Positions 41,606 through 51,882 of a stretch of DNA of 64,000 nt are shown one piece after another. How positions within the stretch are numbered: the stretch's first letter is position 1; every line of letters begins with the position of its first letter. This stretch comes from an uncultured Pelagibacteraceae bacterium. Lineage in GTDB: Bacteria > Pseudomonadota > Alphaproteobacteria > Pelagibacterales > Pelagibacteraceae. The notes below the pieces were generated by a model that searched no databases, was not told the origin of the DNA, and saw only the letters and a program-made list of their open reading frames with translations. The stretch spans positions 62,001 through 126,000 of the forward strand of contig CACKCM010000001.1 of the NCBI GenBank assembly GCA_902598735.1. Reading direction: 5' to 3'. A program made the translations under genes and the position numbers.

Positions 41606-43249
41606 CTAAATTTTTTTCTTAATTTCCCAATTAAAAGATTTATCTTTATTAACTAGATTACCAGATATTGTAATACAAGTATTATCTAAAATTTTTCTGC
41701 CTCCAAGATATATACTATTTTCAATTTCAAGATTTTCATCCTTAACGGTAAAAATTAATGATTTTGTCTTTGATATTTGAATCAGAGCACTATTTCCACT
41801 CATAGTTTTTGTAGCTGTAAGGCCTGGATTTAAATGAAATCTAAATACATATCTAATAGGTAAACCATCGCTTTTTTTGAAGATATGGTCAATTCCTTTT
41901 AATTTATTATTTTCAGGATCGATATAAATTTCTCTTTGGTGAATACAACTAAAATTCTTTTCATATCCATTATGCACAACAGAACAACCAATTAAATTTT
42001 TGTTATTTTTAATTTCTAATTTAGTTGTTTTAAAACTATCCCTAATTGAATTACCAAATGCTCTATTAATAAGCTTATTCCTTTCAAATTTTGTAATACT
42101 AGTATCATTTATTGTTAGTGTAGATTGGCTAGCTGTCAATCTACTTATTAACTCTGCCTTAGGGGAAATATTATTACCAAATCCGCAATTAGTAATTATC
42201 TTTAATCCATCCAGAAAATACTCAAAAGAAAGGGGACCAGATTGATAATTTTTTGAAAAATTTTTACTAGGGGGACCTCCAACATCAAAAAATAAAACTT
42301 GATTTTTTGATTTTGCATAAAATATTCCGCCTAGAGGATTTGTTTTTCCTTTTTTATTTATTTTAAAATTTGCTAAATATTTGTCAAAATTAGATATACT
42401 ATTTTCAGAAGCACCGTTGAAAAGAGGTATTTGGTTATTTGGGGTGGTAAAAAATTTTATACAGGCTAAATTTTTTTTTATTAGATCATCTAGAAACTCT
42501 GGAATGTATTTTTGTGCATCCCTAATATTCTCAAAACATATCAAAAGATACTTAGTGACAAAAATTAAATCATTTGTACTTCTTGTAAGGGGATAACCAT
42601 CAACATCGTAATAGGATTTTACGAATTTCTCCAAATCTTTTATGCTGGAACTATAATTATTCTCATATTCCTTAAAGACAATTCCTGATAATATTAATGC
42701 GGTAAGGATTTCTACTTTCTTTAATGGATCTTTTTCAAATCTGATATTTTTTTTCAAGTGATTGCATTGCAAAATTATACTTTGAAAAAAATCCTTCTTA
42801 AATTCAAAAGTTCCATTATTGATAATGATATCTATATTGAGCAACCAACTTATTACTCTTGTACTCAAAGTTGAAGTTTCCCAAACAGTTTTTTTAAAGT
42901 TTGAGTATTTGAGCATCCAAAGATAAATTATCTTTTGAATATTTTTTCCATCTGTTTTTCTATTAATTAAACTGAGCCATAAAAAATTGTGATGCTGCGC
43001 GATATTCTTTTGTTTATTTTCAAGCCAAAATTCATTTGGATTTATTTCTCCTACCTTAAATGATTCATTTGTATAAGGAGAAATTATTGATAGTAAATAT
43101 GAATTGGGATTAAAGTAAACTTGATTTGGGATTTTAGATTTTAAAGATTTGTTATAATAATTTGTAGTAAAATAAATTTTTTTTAAAAATTTTATAAGAG
43201 TAACTTGAAAAGCAATTAAATAAAAAAAGGCATCTCTAAAGCCAAACAT
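41606..43249 (-). CDS. Heparinase II/III-family protein
   Basis: LFFDVGGPPSKNFSKNYQSGPLSFEYFLDGLKIITNCGFG and alphaproteobacterial purH-neighbour context. Confidence 0.82.
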   Translation of the reverse strand: MFGFRDAFFYLIAFQVTLIKFLKKIYFTTNYYNKSLKSKIPNQVYFNPNSYLLSIISPYTNESFKVGEINPNEFWLENKQKNIAQHHNFLWLSLINRKTDGKNIQKIIYLWMLKYSNFKKTVWETSTLSTRVISWLLNIDIIINNGTFEFKKDFFQSIILQCNHLKKNIRFEKDPLKKVEILTALILSGIVFKEYENNYSSSIKDLEKFVKSYYDVDGYPLTRSTNDLIFVTKYLLICFENIRDAQKYIPEFLDDLIKKNLACIKFFTTPNNQIPLFNGASENSISNFDKYLANFKINKKGKTNPLGGIFYAKSKNQVLFFDVGGPPSKNFSKNYQSGPLSFEYFLDGLKIITNCGFGNNISPKAELISRLTASQSTLTINDTSITKFERNKLINRAFGNSIRDSFKTTKLEIKNNKNLIGCSVVHNGYEKNFSCIHQREIYIDPENNKLKGIDHIFKKSDGLPIRYVFRFHLNPGLTATKTMSGNSALIQISKTKSLIFTVKDENLEIENSIYLGGRKILDNTCITISGNLVNKDKSFNWEIKKKI

Positions 43250-43252
43250 TGA

Positions 43253-43915
43253 TTAATTTTTTCTTAATATTTCTATATTTTTTTTTAAATCACCTTTGTT
43301 CTCTCTAAAAATAGTTGATCCAGAAACAAGTATGTTTGCACCAGCTTCTTTAGCTAGAGTACAATTTTCAAAATTTATGCCGCCATCAATTTCAATATCA
43401 ACATTAAGATTCTTACTTTTAATAATTTTTTTCAAAGACTTTGTTTTTTCCAAAACTTCAGGCATAAATTTTTGTCCACCAAAACCAGGTTCAACACTCA
43501 TAATTAAAACTAAATCGATATCATTAAGATGTTTTTCAATAAGATTAATTTTCGATTTTGGTTTTAATGAAATTCCGACCTTTTTATTCTCTTTTTTTAT
43601 TAAGTTAATTGTTCTTGATGTATCTTTTGTTGCTTCAGGATGAAAAGTTATAATATCAGCACCAGCATTTGCATAGTCTTTTATAAAGTTATCTACCGGA
43701 GAAATCATTAAATGGACATCAAAAGTTTTTTTAGTCAAGGGTCTCAGTTTTTTGATAACTTCAGGGCCAATAGTTAAATTTGGAACAAAATGACCATCCA
43801 TAACATCTATGTGTATATAATCTGCCCCAGCTTTTTCTAATGCTATAACCTCACTACCTAACTTACTAAAATCAGCCGATAAAATTGATGGAGAAATTTT
43901 GATAGAATTGCTCAT
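43253..43915 (-). CDS. rpe: Ribulose-phosphate 3-epimerase
   Basis: ISPSILSADFSKLG; HIDVMDGHFVPNLTIGP. Confidence 0.98.
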   Translation of the reverse strand: MSNSIKISPSILSADFSKLGSEVIALEKAGADYIHIDVMDGHFVPNLTIGPEVIKKLRPLTKKTFDVHLMISPVDNFIKDYANAGADIITFHPEATKDTSRTINLIKKENKKVGISLKPKSKINLIEKHLNDIDLVLIMSVEPGFGGQKFMPEVLEKTKSLKKIIKSKNLNVDIEIDGGINFENCTLAKEAGANILVSGSTIFRENKGDLKKNIEILRKN

Positions 43916-43958
43916 AGTTTACTTATATTTTAATCCAAAACTTTGTCAAAAAATAAGC

Positions 43959-44294
43959 TTAATTAAACAGTTGATATAATTGTCTTGAAAAATCACTTTC
44001 TAATGGAAATGCCAACATACCCCAAACATCGTAGCCTAAAATATATGGCATAGCGTAGAATCTGAATAGATAAAAAAACCAAGCTACATAGAGAGCTATA
44101 AAAGGACCAAATAGGAAACTTGGAGTGATAAATTTGAACAGATTAATTATAGGATTAGTATATTTTACAAAAACTCTCATAAAAAAAAACTGAGAGTCCT
44201 CTCTTTGAAAAATATTCATAAAAGCTCTGCCTATTAAGGTCCACATAATTGTCCCCAATATATAGTCTAGAATTATAGCCCAAGTAGGTATCAT
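43959..44294 (-). CDS. Small integral membrane protein (YggT-like)
   Basis: Multiple hydrophobic segments, RVFVKYTNPIINLFKFITP. Confidence 0.55.
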   Translation of the reverse strand: MIPTWAIILDYILGTIMWTLIGRAFMNIFQREDSQFFFMRVFVKYTNPIINLFKFITPSFLFGPFIALYVAWFFYLFRFYAMPYILGYDVWGMLAFPLESDFSRQLYQLFN

Positions 44295-44325
44295 ATTAGT
44301 AAATTACCATGATTTAGGTAAAAAA

Positions 44326-44350
44326 AAAGGGGCGAATAAATCGCCCCTTT
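44326..44350 (-). terminator. Intrinsic terminator downstream of the symporter operon
   Basis: AAAGGGGCGA-TTTAT-TCGCCCCTTT on minus strand followed by T-run. Confidence 0.9.
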
Positions 44351-44370
44351 AAATTTTAAATAATTATTAA

Positions 44371-46227
44371 TTAGTGCTGCTTACCAAGAATAGCCTTACC
44401 TGTCGGTATTCTTGTATCGTCTACTAATTTTTGTGTAGCTGGGCTTGGTTCTTTAGTCATTAAACTGACTACTACCATTACAACTAAACAAATTGGTGCT
44501 CCAATTAAACCAAATCTTAAGTGGTCAATACCTAAGAAAGGAGTATTTACACCGCCCCATAAAGGAACTGAGAATTTAGGGAACACCCACGTTAAGTAAA
44601 CTGTTCCTGACACAATTCCTGCAATGATACCGGCGATTGCACCTTCTCTAGTAGCTCTCTTCCACCATACACCAAGTACAAGTGGGAAGAATAAACCTGA
44701 CATTGCAAAGTCGAATGCCCAAGCAACCGAACCTAAGATACTTGTTAGCCTGAAAGAGGCTATGTAAGCACCAGCAGCTCCGATTATTACTAGAAGTACA
44801 CGAGCAACTAACAGTCTTTTTGAAGTCTCCGCTTTTGGATTTATGATCTTGTAATAAATGTCGTGTGATAACGCATTTGAGATCGCAAGAACTAATCCAT
44901 CGGCAGTTGACATGGCAGCAGCCATACCACCAGCAAACACTAGTCCTGAGATTACGAACGGTAGACCCGCTACTTCTGGAGTAGCTAATACTACAACGTC
45001 ACCTCTCATGAACCATTCGTTCAACTGAAGTATTCCGTCACCATTAAAGTCTGCGATAAATACTTGTTTAACTTCAGACCATCTTTGTACCCACTCTATC
45101 GACTGAACTTCAGAAATCGATTTTCCAATAATTCCAGTTGGTAGATTTGGATCCATTAATGCTAATTTAGACAATGTCGCTAACATAGGCGCTGAAGAGT
45201 AAAGTAAGAAAATAAAGAATAGCGACCAAGCTACTGATTTTCTTGCTGCTCTTACTGTAGGAGTTGTAAAGTATCTCATTAAGATATGAGGTAACGATGC
45301 AGTTCCCACCATCATACAAATCGCTAACGATAAGTATTTCCAGACAGCCATTCCACCTTCAGGTACTCCAGAGTGAGTTCCAGAGATATATTTCAATCCT
45401 CCTGGTACCCCAGCCGCTTTCATATCTGCGGCGCTGTTTTTAACTAGTCCAAATTGTTGTTCAAGTTCACCAAGTCTTGCAACTTCATCACCTAACATTA
45501 AGTGAGGGAAAATTCCTCCACCTACGTTAGAACTAATCCAGAATACTGGTATTAAGTATGCGATGATTAATACAATGTACTGAGCAACCTGTGTCCAAGT
45601 TACGGCTCTCATTCCACCAAGCATTGAACAGATAAGGATACTTATTAATCCTACCCATACACCTGCTTCAAACGGAATTCCAAGAGCTCTAGAAGCAATT
45701 GTTCCCGTAGCATTAATTTGTGCTGTTACGTAAGTAAATGATGCTATGAAAAGCACGAATACAGCTGCAGCTCTTACTGCATTACCACCGTATCGTGTTC
45801 CGATAAAATCAGGAACTGTGTAACATCCAAACTTTCTTAGGTACGGAGCCATTAGAGTTGCAACAAGTACGTATCCACCTGTCCAACCTACTAAGAAAGC
45901 CATATAAGTATAGCCACCAAAGTAAACTCCACCCGCTAAAGCTACGAATGATGCACCTGACATCCAGTCAGCTGCTGTTGCCATTCCGTTAAACACGGTT
46001 GGCACTTGTCTTCCTGCAACATAGTAGGCATCTACTTGAATGGTTCTTGATAAATAACCGATTAAGGCATAAATCAATACCGTGAAAGCCACGAACATCA
46101 CTCCGATGTTTTTAGCTGACACACCTGCTTGCTCTGCTAATGCCATCAAAATGATGAACACTATAAAGCCACCAGTGTAGGTACCGTATATTTTAGGAAG
46201 GTTTTGTATAAAATCTCCTTTAAACAT
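44371..46227 (-). CDS. Sodium:solute symporter (acetate/ActP-like, VC_2705-type)
   Basis: 618 aa polytopic SSS; ATAADWMSGASFVALAGG; FAGGMAAAMSTADGLVLAISNALSHDIY; paired with DUF4212. Confidence 0.92.
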   Translation of the reverse strand: MFKGDFIQNLPKIYGTYTGGFIVFIILMALAEQAGVSAKNIGVMFVAFTVLIYALIGYLSRTIQVDAYYVAGRQVPTVFNGMATAADWMSGASFVALAGGVYFGGYTYMAFLVGWTGGYVLVATLMAPYLRKFGCYTVPDFIGTRYGGNAVRAAAVFVLFIASFTYVTAQINATGTIASRALGIPFEAGVWVGLISILICSMLGGMRAVTWTQVAQYIVLIIAYLIPVFWISSNVGGGIFPHLMLGDEVARLGELEQQFGLVKNSAADMKAAGVPGGLKYISGTHSGVPEGGMAVWKYLSLAICMMVGTASLPHILMRYFTTPTVRAARKSVAWSLFFIFLLYSSAPMLATLSKLALMDPNLPTGIIGKSISEVQSIEWVQRWSEVKQVFIADFNGDGILQLNEWFMRGDVVVLATPEVAGLPFVISGLVFAGGMAAAMSTADGLVLAISNALSHDIYYKIINPKAETSKRLLVARVLLVIIGAAGAYIASFRLTSILGSVAWAFDFAMSGLFFPLVLGVWWKRATREGAIAGIIAGIVSGTVYLTWVFPKFSVPLWGGVNTPFLGIDHLRFGLIGAPICLVVMVVVSLMTKEPSPATQKLVDDTRIPTGKAILGKQH

Positions 46228-46484
46228 TAGTCATCCTCTCTTTCTGAGAAACCATGTTCTTCGTCGATTTTCTCTTGTTTATTTGCAGTCCAAAACAAAA
46301 TTATCACAAAGGCAAGAAGTGAACCTTGCGCAGTCATGTAATATGCTAATGGATAGCCAAGAAAAGACATCGTGTTCAGTTCTGAACCAAACATGAAGAT
46401 CACTAATGAGAAGAAAGCCCAAAGAACCAATGTTACTATCATATGGTTTTTGGTCTTGTTCCAATATGCGTCTTTATTTGACAT
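46227..46484 (-). CDS. DUF4212 symporter small subunit
   Basis: 85 aa two-TM protein, immediately upstream of the symporter, overlapping codons. Confidence 0.9.
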   Translation of the reverse strand: MSNKDAYWNKTKNHMIVTLVLWAFFSLVIFMFGSELNTMSFLGYPLAYYMTAQGSLLAFVIILFWTANKQEKIDEEHGFSEREDD

Positions 46485-46505
46485 ATTTCCCCCTATTTAT
46501 TTTTA

Positions 46506-46523
46506 ACTTTTTACGTAAAAAGT
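46506..46523. repeat. Perfect 18-bp palindrome in the DUF4212 leader
   Basis: ACTTTTTACGTAAAAAGT. Confidence 0.9.
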
Positions 46524-46637
46524 ACTCTTATTGCTGGGGAGCATACTGATTATGAGTTTAATTTAAAGAGAAAAAAGGACCCCAAAACCAATTTGAAATG
46601 CTATAAGACAAGTAAATAAAGGGTTTTTAAATACAAC

Positions 46638-47279
46638 GTGAAATTGAATCTAAATAAATTGCGAAACACTCTTAGAACCACTCTAATTGACCTTTGGGAG
46701 TATGTAATTCCAATTTGGAAAATATCTGGTCTTTTTAAAAGAATAAAATCCAAAAAAGATTTAGAAAACTTCATTCAAGAAAGATCTGCCCATGTTTCAC
46801 AAACAACTCTATACGGTTACTTAAAAACAAGAATTGGAGTTAAGTATATTGCCATGATGGAGGATGAAAGGTTTTTAAAGTCAATCAATCTTGCAAAATG
46901 GAATATCTATGTGGTTGCTCTAGCAGATTGTACATTTTATGTTTTCTCTTATCTTATTTCAGAAAAAAACTTGAAAGAAAATGATTGCAAAGAAATTTTT
47001 TTAAATATTTTAGAAAATGAAAAAAAAAATGGATTAAGCAATGAAATTTTTGATAGAGGAAAAACAAACTTTTTAGAAAGATTAGATAAAGTGAATTTTT
47101 CAAACTACCATTTAAGTGATCCTTTTAAAGAGAGTGGTCAAGCATTATACTATTGGTCACCAATTGCAGATGAACTAAAATCACTAGATAAAAAAATTGT
47201 CTTAAACTCTATTCACTTAAAATGGGGACTGATGAAGGATGAGTTTAAAAAATTAACAAAAGATTTGAAATTTAGTTAA
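46638..47279 (+). CDS. Conserved hypothetical protein
   Basis: 213-aa [33 protein letters not shown]. Confidence 0.75.
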   Translation: MKLNLNKLRNTLRTTLIDLWEYVIPIWKISGLFKRIKSKKDLENFIQERSAHVSQTTLYGYLKTRIGVKYIAMMEDERFLKSINLAKWNIYVVALADCTFYVFSYLISEKNLKENDCKEIFLNILENEKKNGLSNEIFDRGKTNFLERLDKVNFSNYHLSDPFKESGQALYYWSPIADELKSLDKKIVLNSIHLKWGLMKDEFKKLTKDLKFS

Positions 47280-49402
47280 CCTTTATTTTGTCTATTCTCA
47301 ACAAGAGATGTTACCACACTAGGATCCGCCAATGTTGTTGTATCTCCTAAATTATCAGGTTCATTGGCAGCAATTTTTCTTAAAATTCTTCTCATAATTT
47401 TTCCAGATCTTGTTTTTGGTAATCCAGGTGAAAATTGAATGACATCTGGAGTTGCAATTGGACCTATTTGTTTTCTAACCCAAAGTTTAAGATCTCTTTC
47501 TAAATCTCCAGTAGGGTTTTCACCAGCGTTTAAAGTAACATAACAATATAATCCGTTGCCTTTTATGCTATGCGGGAATCCAACCACAGCAGCCTCAGCC
47601 ACTTTAGGATGAGCCACGAATGCACTTTCAATCTCGGCTGTTCCAAGATTATGGCCCGAAACAATAATTACATCATCTACTCTTCCTGTAATCCAATAAT
47701 AACCGTCTTTGTCTCTTCTGCATCCGTCCCCAGTAAAATATTTTCCATCAAATTGAGAAAAATAAGTATCTATAAACCTTTGATGATCTCCATAAACTGT
47801 TCGCATTTGACCCGGCCAAGAAGTAGCCATACAAAGTCTTCCCTTACCTTCTCCTTTTACAGTTTTACCATCTTTATCAACTATAACTGGTTTGATGCCG
47901 TAAAAAGGTTTAGTTGCTGAGCCAGGTTTTAAATCTATTGCACCCGGTTGAGGCGCAATTAAAATTCCTCCAGTTTCTGTTTGCCACCAAGTATCAACAA
48001 TTGGGCATCTAGAGTCCCCAACTGTTTTATAATACCACATCCAAGCCTCTGGATTTATGGGTTCTCCAACAGTTCCTAATAATTTTAGCGTTTTTCTACT
48101 TGTTTTTTTTACAGGCTTATCTCCCTCTCGCATCAAAGCTCTTATTGCTGTTGGAGCAGTATAAAAAATATTTACTTTATATTTATCTACTATTTGCCAC
48201 CACCTTGAGCTATCTGGATAATTTGGAACTCCTTCAAACATAATAGTTGTTGCTCCATTAGAGAGAGGTCCGTAAATAATATAGCTATGACCTGTTACCC
48301 ATCCTATGTCAGCTGTGCACCAATAAATATCATTAGCCTTATAGTCAAAAATATACTGATGGGTCATCGAAGCATAAACCATGTATCCACCCGTAGTATG
48401 TAAAACACCTTTAGGTTTTCCAGTAGAACCAGAAGTATATAAAATAAATAGCGGGTCTTCCGCACTCATTTCTTCTGGATCACATTTTGATGGAACTGAT
48501 GAAATTAGCTCTTTATAAGAAACATCTCTTTCATTATTCCAATCAACTTGATTGCCAGTTCTCTCGACAACTACACATTTTTTTACTCCAGGACATTGAT
48601 CTAAGGCCTCATCAGCAATTTTTTTTAATGGAATTATCTTTCCACCTCTAACTCCTTCATCTGCAGTAATTAAATATTCAGATTCACAATCTGTAATTCT
48701 GGTTGCAATGGAGTCCGGTGAAAATCCACCAAATATAATTGAGTGAACAGCGCCTATTCTTGCGCAAGCCAACATAATGTAAGCTAATTCAGGGATCATA
48801 GTCAGATAAATTGTAACTCTATCTCCTTTTTGTATACCTAAACTTTTTAAACCGTTTGCAGCTTTACATACGTTTTGGTGCAATTCTTTGTAAGAAATTT
48901 TTTTTGTATCAGCGGGATCATCGCCGACCCAAATGATTGCTGTTTTGCTTGGATTTTTCTTTAAATGTCTATCTATACAATTTGCTGAAGCATTTAAAGT
49001 TCCATCATAATACCATTTTATTTTTACCTCATCTTTACTATATTTTACGTCTTTGATTTTTGTGTACTTTTTCATCCAAGTAATTCTTTTTCCTTCTTTA
49101 GCCCAAAATTTATCGTTTTCTTTAATGGACAATTTATATTTCTTTTTATATTTAGAGTCGTTCACGTAAGCATGATTTGCCCAACTATCTGAGACTTTTA
49201 TAACTGAATTTCCATCACTGTCTTTTGATAATGTAGGAGCTTTAAAATTAAGTCTTCTTACTTTTCTTGATTTTTTTCTTTTTTTGGATTTTTTACTTTT
49301 CTTTCTAGGACTGCTAATTTTCCTAGACTTTTTTACTTTTCTAGATTTTTTCCTAGACTTTTTTACTTTTCTAGATTTTTTCTTTTTTTTCTTTTTAGCC
49401 AC
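47276..49402 (-). CDS. acs: Acetyl-CoA synthetase with Lys/Arg/Ser-rich N-terminal tail
   Basis: [44 protein letters not shown]-terminus [28 protein letters not shown]... Confidence 0.97.
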   Translation of the reverse strand: MAKKKKKKKSRKVKKSRKKSRKVKKSRKISSPRKKSKKSKKRKKSRKVRRLNFKAPTLSKDSDGNSVIKVSDSWANHAYVNDSKYKKKYKLSIKENDKFWAKEGKRITWMKKYTKIKDVKYSKDEVKIKWYYDGTLNASANCIDRHLKKNPSKTAIIWVGDDPADTKKISYKELHQNVCKAANGLKSLGIQKGDRVTIYLTMIPELAYIMLACARIGAVHSIIFGGFSPDSIATRITDCESEYLITADEGVRGGKIIPLKKIADEALDQCPGVKKCVVVERTGNQVDWNNERDVSYKELISSVPSKCDPEEMSAEDPLFILYTSGSTGKPKGVLHTTGGYMVYASMTHQYIFDYKANDIYWCTADIGWVTGHSYIIYGPLSNGATTIMFEGVPNYPDSSRWWQIVDKYKVNIFYTAPTAIRALMREGDKPVKKTSRKTLKLLGTVGEPINPEAWMWYYKTVGDSRCPIVDTWWQTETGGILIAPQPGAIDLKPGSATKPFYGIKPVIVDKDGKTVKGEGKGRLCMATSWPGQMRTVYGDHQRFIDTYFSQFDGKYFTGDGCRRDKDGYYWITGRVDDVIIVSGHNLGTAEIESAFVAHPKVAEAAVVGFPHSIKGNGLYCYVTLNAGENPTGDLERDLKLWVRKQIGPIATPDVIQFSPGLPKTRSGKIMRRILRKIAANEPDNLGDTTTLADPSVVTSLVENRQNKG
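49322..49381 (-). repeat. Perfect 30-bp tandem duplication within the acs tail
   Basis: CCTAGACTTTTTTACTTTTCTAGATTTTTT at 49322-49351 and 49352-49381, encoding [10 protein letters not shown] x2. Confidence 0.95.
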
Positions 49403-49419
49403 AAATATCCCTAAATTTT

Positions 49420-49833
49420 TTATACTTTACCCATGTTACAAATAATTTTCCAGCTTTTATAATCTATTGGCATTACTGACAACCTGCTTTGTTTTATCAA
49501 CGGTAAATGAGAAATTTTCGTGTTTTTTTTAATTTTTTCTAAAGAAATTGCGCTTTTAAATTTACTTACAAACCTAACTTGAACGGCTACAAACCTCTTT
49601 TTCTTATCAGTTTTATCGATAAAAGCTGATTTAATTACTTTAACTACACCAACAATTTCTTTTCCAATATTTGAATGGTAGAAAAAACATAAGTCACCTT
49701 TTTTCATTTTTCTCAAATTATTTGCAGCTTGATAATTTCTTACACCATCCCAGGAAGCACCTTTTATACCAGCTTTTTTTTGTTGCTCAATCGACCAAAC
49801 ATCGGGTTCAGACTTAAGTAACCAGTAATTCAT
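49420..49833 (-). CDS. EVE-domain protein
   Basis: [46 protein letters not shown]. Confidence 0.93.
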   Translation of the reverse strand: MNYWLLKSEPDVWSIEQQKKAGIKGASWDGVRNYQAANNLRKMKKGDLCFFYHSNIGKEIVGVVKVIKSAFIDKTDKKKRFVAVQVRFVSKFKSAISLEKIKKNTKISHLPLIKQSRLSVMPIDYKSWKIICNMGKV

Positions 49834-50909
49834 TATAACTTTAAACCTGGCCCTTTCATGTAGGGAGCATTTTCATCTAAAGGCCATCTAGATTTAGCTT
49901 CGACATCAATTTTATTTAATAAATTTTTTTTAAATCTTTGAATACCAGCCCAGGCAATCATAGCAGCGTTATCACTACAAAATTTTAAATTAGGATAAAC
50001 AGTTTTAAATCCCATTTCATCTGAAAGTTTTTTTAAATTTTCTCTTATCGAAATATTAGCAGCCACACCTCCAGCGACAACTAAATTAATGTTCGATGTA
50101 TTAATTTTTTCTTTAAACATTTGAATTGCAATCTTTGTTTTTTTATAAAGAATTTTGTTTATGGTATTTTGAAAAGAAGCTGCAAGACTAAATTTTAATT
50201 CATCGTTATCATTTATTTTTTTTGACTCTCTTAAGACTGCAGTTTTAAGCCCAGCAAATGATAAATTACAACCTGCTTTATTTATAATTGGTTCAGGAAG
50301 CTTAAAAAAGTTTTTGTCTCCCAATTTTGCAAATTTCTCAACACTCGGTCCACCTGGATATCCTAAATCTAGCATCTTTGCGGTTTTATCAAACGCTTCG
50401 CCTAAAGCATCGTCGATTGTGGTTCCTAATTGTTCGTACTCATTAATATTTCTAACTATTAAAAATTGGGAGTGACCTCCAGAGATTAATAAAAGCAAAT
50501 ATGGGAATTGAATTTTATTCTCTAATCCTGGACTTAGAGCATGACCTTCTAAATGATTAACTGCAACGAATGGCTTATTTGAAAATGCAGCAATTGTTTT
50601 ACCTATGTTTAGACCAACTGTTAAACACACAATTAAGCCTGGACCTGCAGTAGCTGCAACCCCATCTATTTCATCTAAAGAAACTTTACTTTCTTCTAAA
50701 GCAGCTTTGATTATGTATTCAATATTTTCTAAATGCGCTCTAGCTGCTAATTCAGGCACCACTCCTCCAAATTTTTTATGCTCTGAAATCTGACTTGAAA
50801 CGATATTAGACAAAACATCTGCAGTGCCCTTATCATTTTCCCTTATTACAGCTGCTGCAGTTTCATCGCAGCTTGTTTCAATTCCTAAAAATGTAATCTT
50901 TTTTGTCAT
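49833..50909 (-). CDS. tsaD: tRNA N6-threonylcarbamoyladenosine synthase TsaD
   Basis: FLGIETSCDETAAAVI; VNHLEGHALSP; LLISGGHSQ. Confidence 0.98.
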   Translation of the reverse strand: MTKKITFLGIETSCDETAAAVIRENDKGTADVLSNIVSSQISEHKKFGGVVPELAARAHLENIEYIIKAALEESKVSLDEIDGVAATAGPGLIVCLTVGLNIGKTIAAFSNKPFVAVNHLEGHALSPGLENKIQFPYLLLLISGGHSQFLIVRNINEYEQLGTTIDDALGEAFDKTAKMLDLGYPGGPSVEKFAKLGDKNFFKLPEPIINKAGCNLSFAGLKTAVLRESKKINDNDELKFSLAASFQNTINKILYKKTKIAIQMFKEKINTSNINLVVAGGVAANISIRENLKKLSDEMGFKTVYPNLKFCSDNAAMIAWAGIQRFKKNLLNKIDVEAKSRWPLDENAPYMKGPGLKL

Positions 50910-50964
50910 CTCTTTAAAAAATTAAAATAGTATAAAATAATTCTATCAAATATATAATCAATTA

Positions 50965-51882
50965 ATGACAAAAATTACAATTGGAGCTCGAGGCAGCAAA
51001 CTCTCATTAGCCTATGTGACAAAAGTTAAGGAGCTATTAGTAAAAAATAATAAAGACCTTAAAGAGGAGAATATTAATTTTAAAACCATAAAAACATCAG
51101 GTGATTTGAATTTAAATAAGAACATCTCAGAAATAGGTGGAAAAAATTTATTTTGTAAAGAAATTGAAGAAAGCTTATTAAAAAAAGAAATAGATATTGC
51201 TGTTCATTCTCTCAAAGATATGGAGGCCAATGAAAATGAGATGCTTTTGATTGGAGCATATGTGAAACGAAACGATTACCGAGACGTAATAATTAGTGAA
51301 AAAATTAAAAAAATTTCCGATTTAAAAAATGGTATTAAAATTGGCTCAAGTTCAAAAAGGAGAGAACTTCAATTAAAAAAAATTAATAATAAAATTTCTG
51401 TAATCAATATCCGGGGAAATATTGATACTAGAATAAATAAAATAAATGAGAACAAATTAGATGGTATCATTCTTGCAGCTGCTGGAGTTAAATCACTTAA
51501 ACTCGATAAAAAAATAAGTTTGACTTTTAATTGTGAAAATATTTTACCAGCGGTGGGACAAGGAATAATTGCTGTACAATGTAGAAAGGAAGATAAAATT
51601 AAAAATTTAATAAAAAGAATTAACGATAGTGCAACTAGTCTTTGCGCAATAGCTGAAAGAAAAATGCTTCAAACTATTGGAGGTGATTGCGATACTGCAA
51701 TAGGTGGATTAGCTGAAATTGAAAACCACAACTTAAAACTTAAAGCTCAGCTTTTTTCAGATAACGGTCAAGAAAGTTTTGAATACGAACTTACAGGGAG
51801 AGAGGCAGATGCTTCTTTTATTGGAAAAAGTGTTGGAGAAAAACTACTAGATCTAGCCGGAGAAAAATTTAAAAAAAAATGA
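50965..51882 (+). CDS. hemC: Hydroxymethylbilane synthase
   Basis: IGARGSKLSLAY; AVHSLKDM; IGGDCDTAIGG. Confidence 0.97.
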   Translation: MTKITIGARGSKLSLAYVTKVKELLVKNNKDLKEENINFKTIKTSGDLNLNKNISEIGGKNLFCKEIEESLLKKEIDIAVHSLKDMEANENEMLLIGAYVKRNDYRDVIISEKIKKISDLKNGIKIGSSSKRRELQLKKINNKISVINIRGNIDTRINKINENKLDGIILAAAGVKSLKLDKKISLTFNCENILPAVGQGIIAVQCRKEDKIKNLIKRINDSATSLCAIAERKMLQTIGGDCDTAIGGLAEIENHNLKLKAQLFSDNGQESFEYELTGREADASFIGKSVGEKLLDLAGEKFKKK

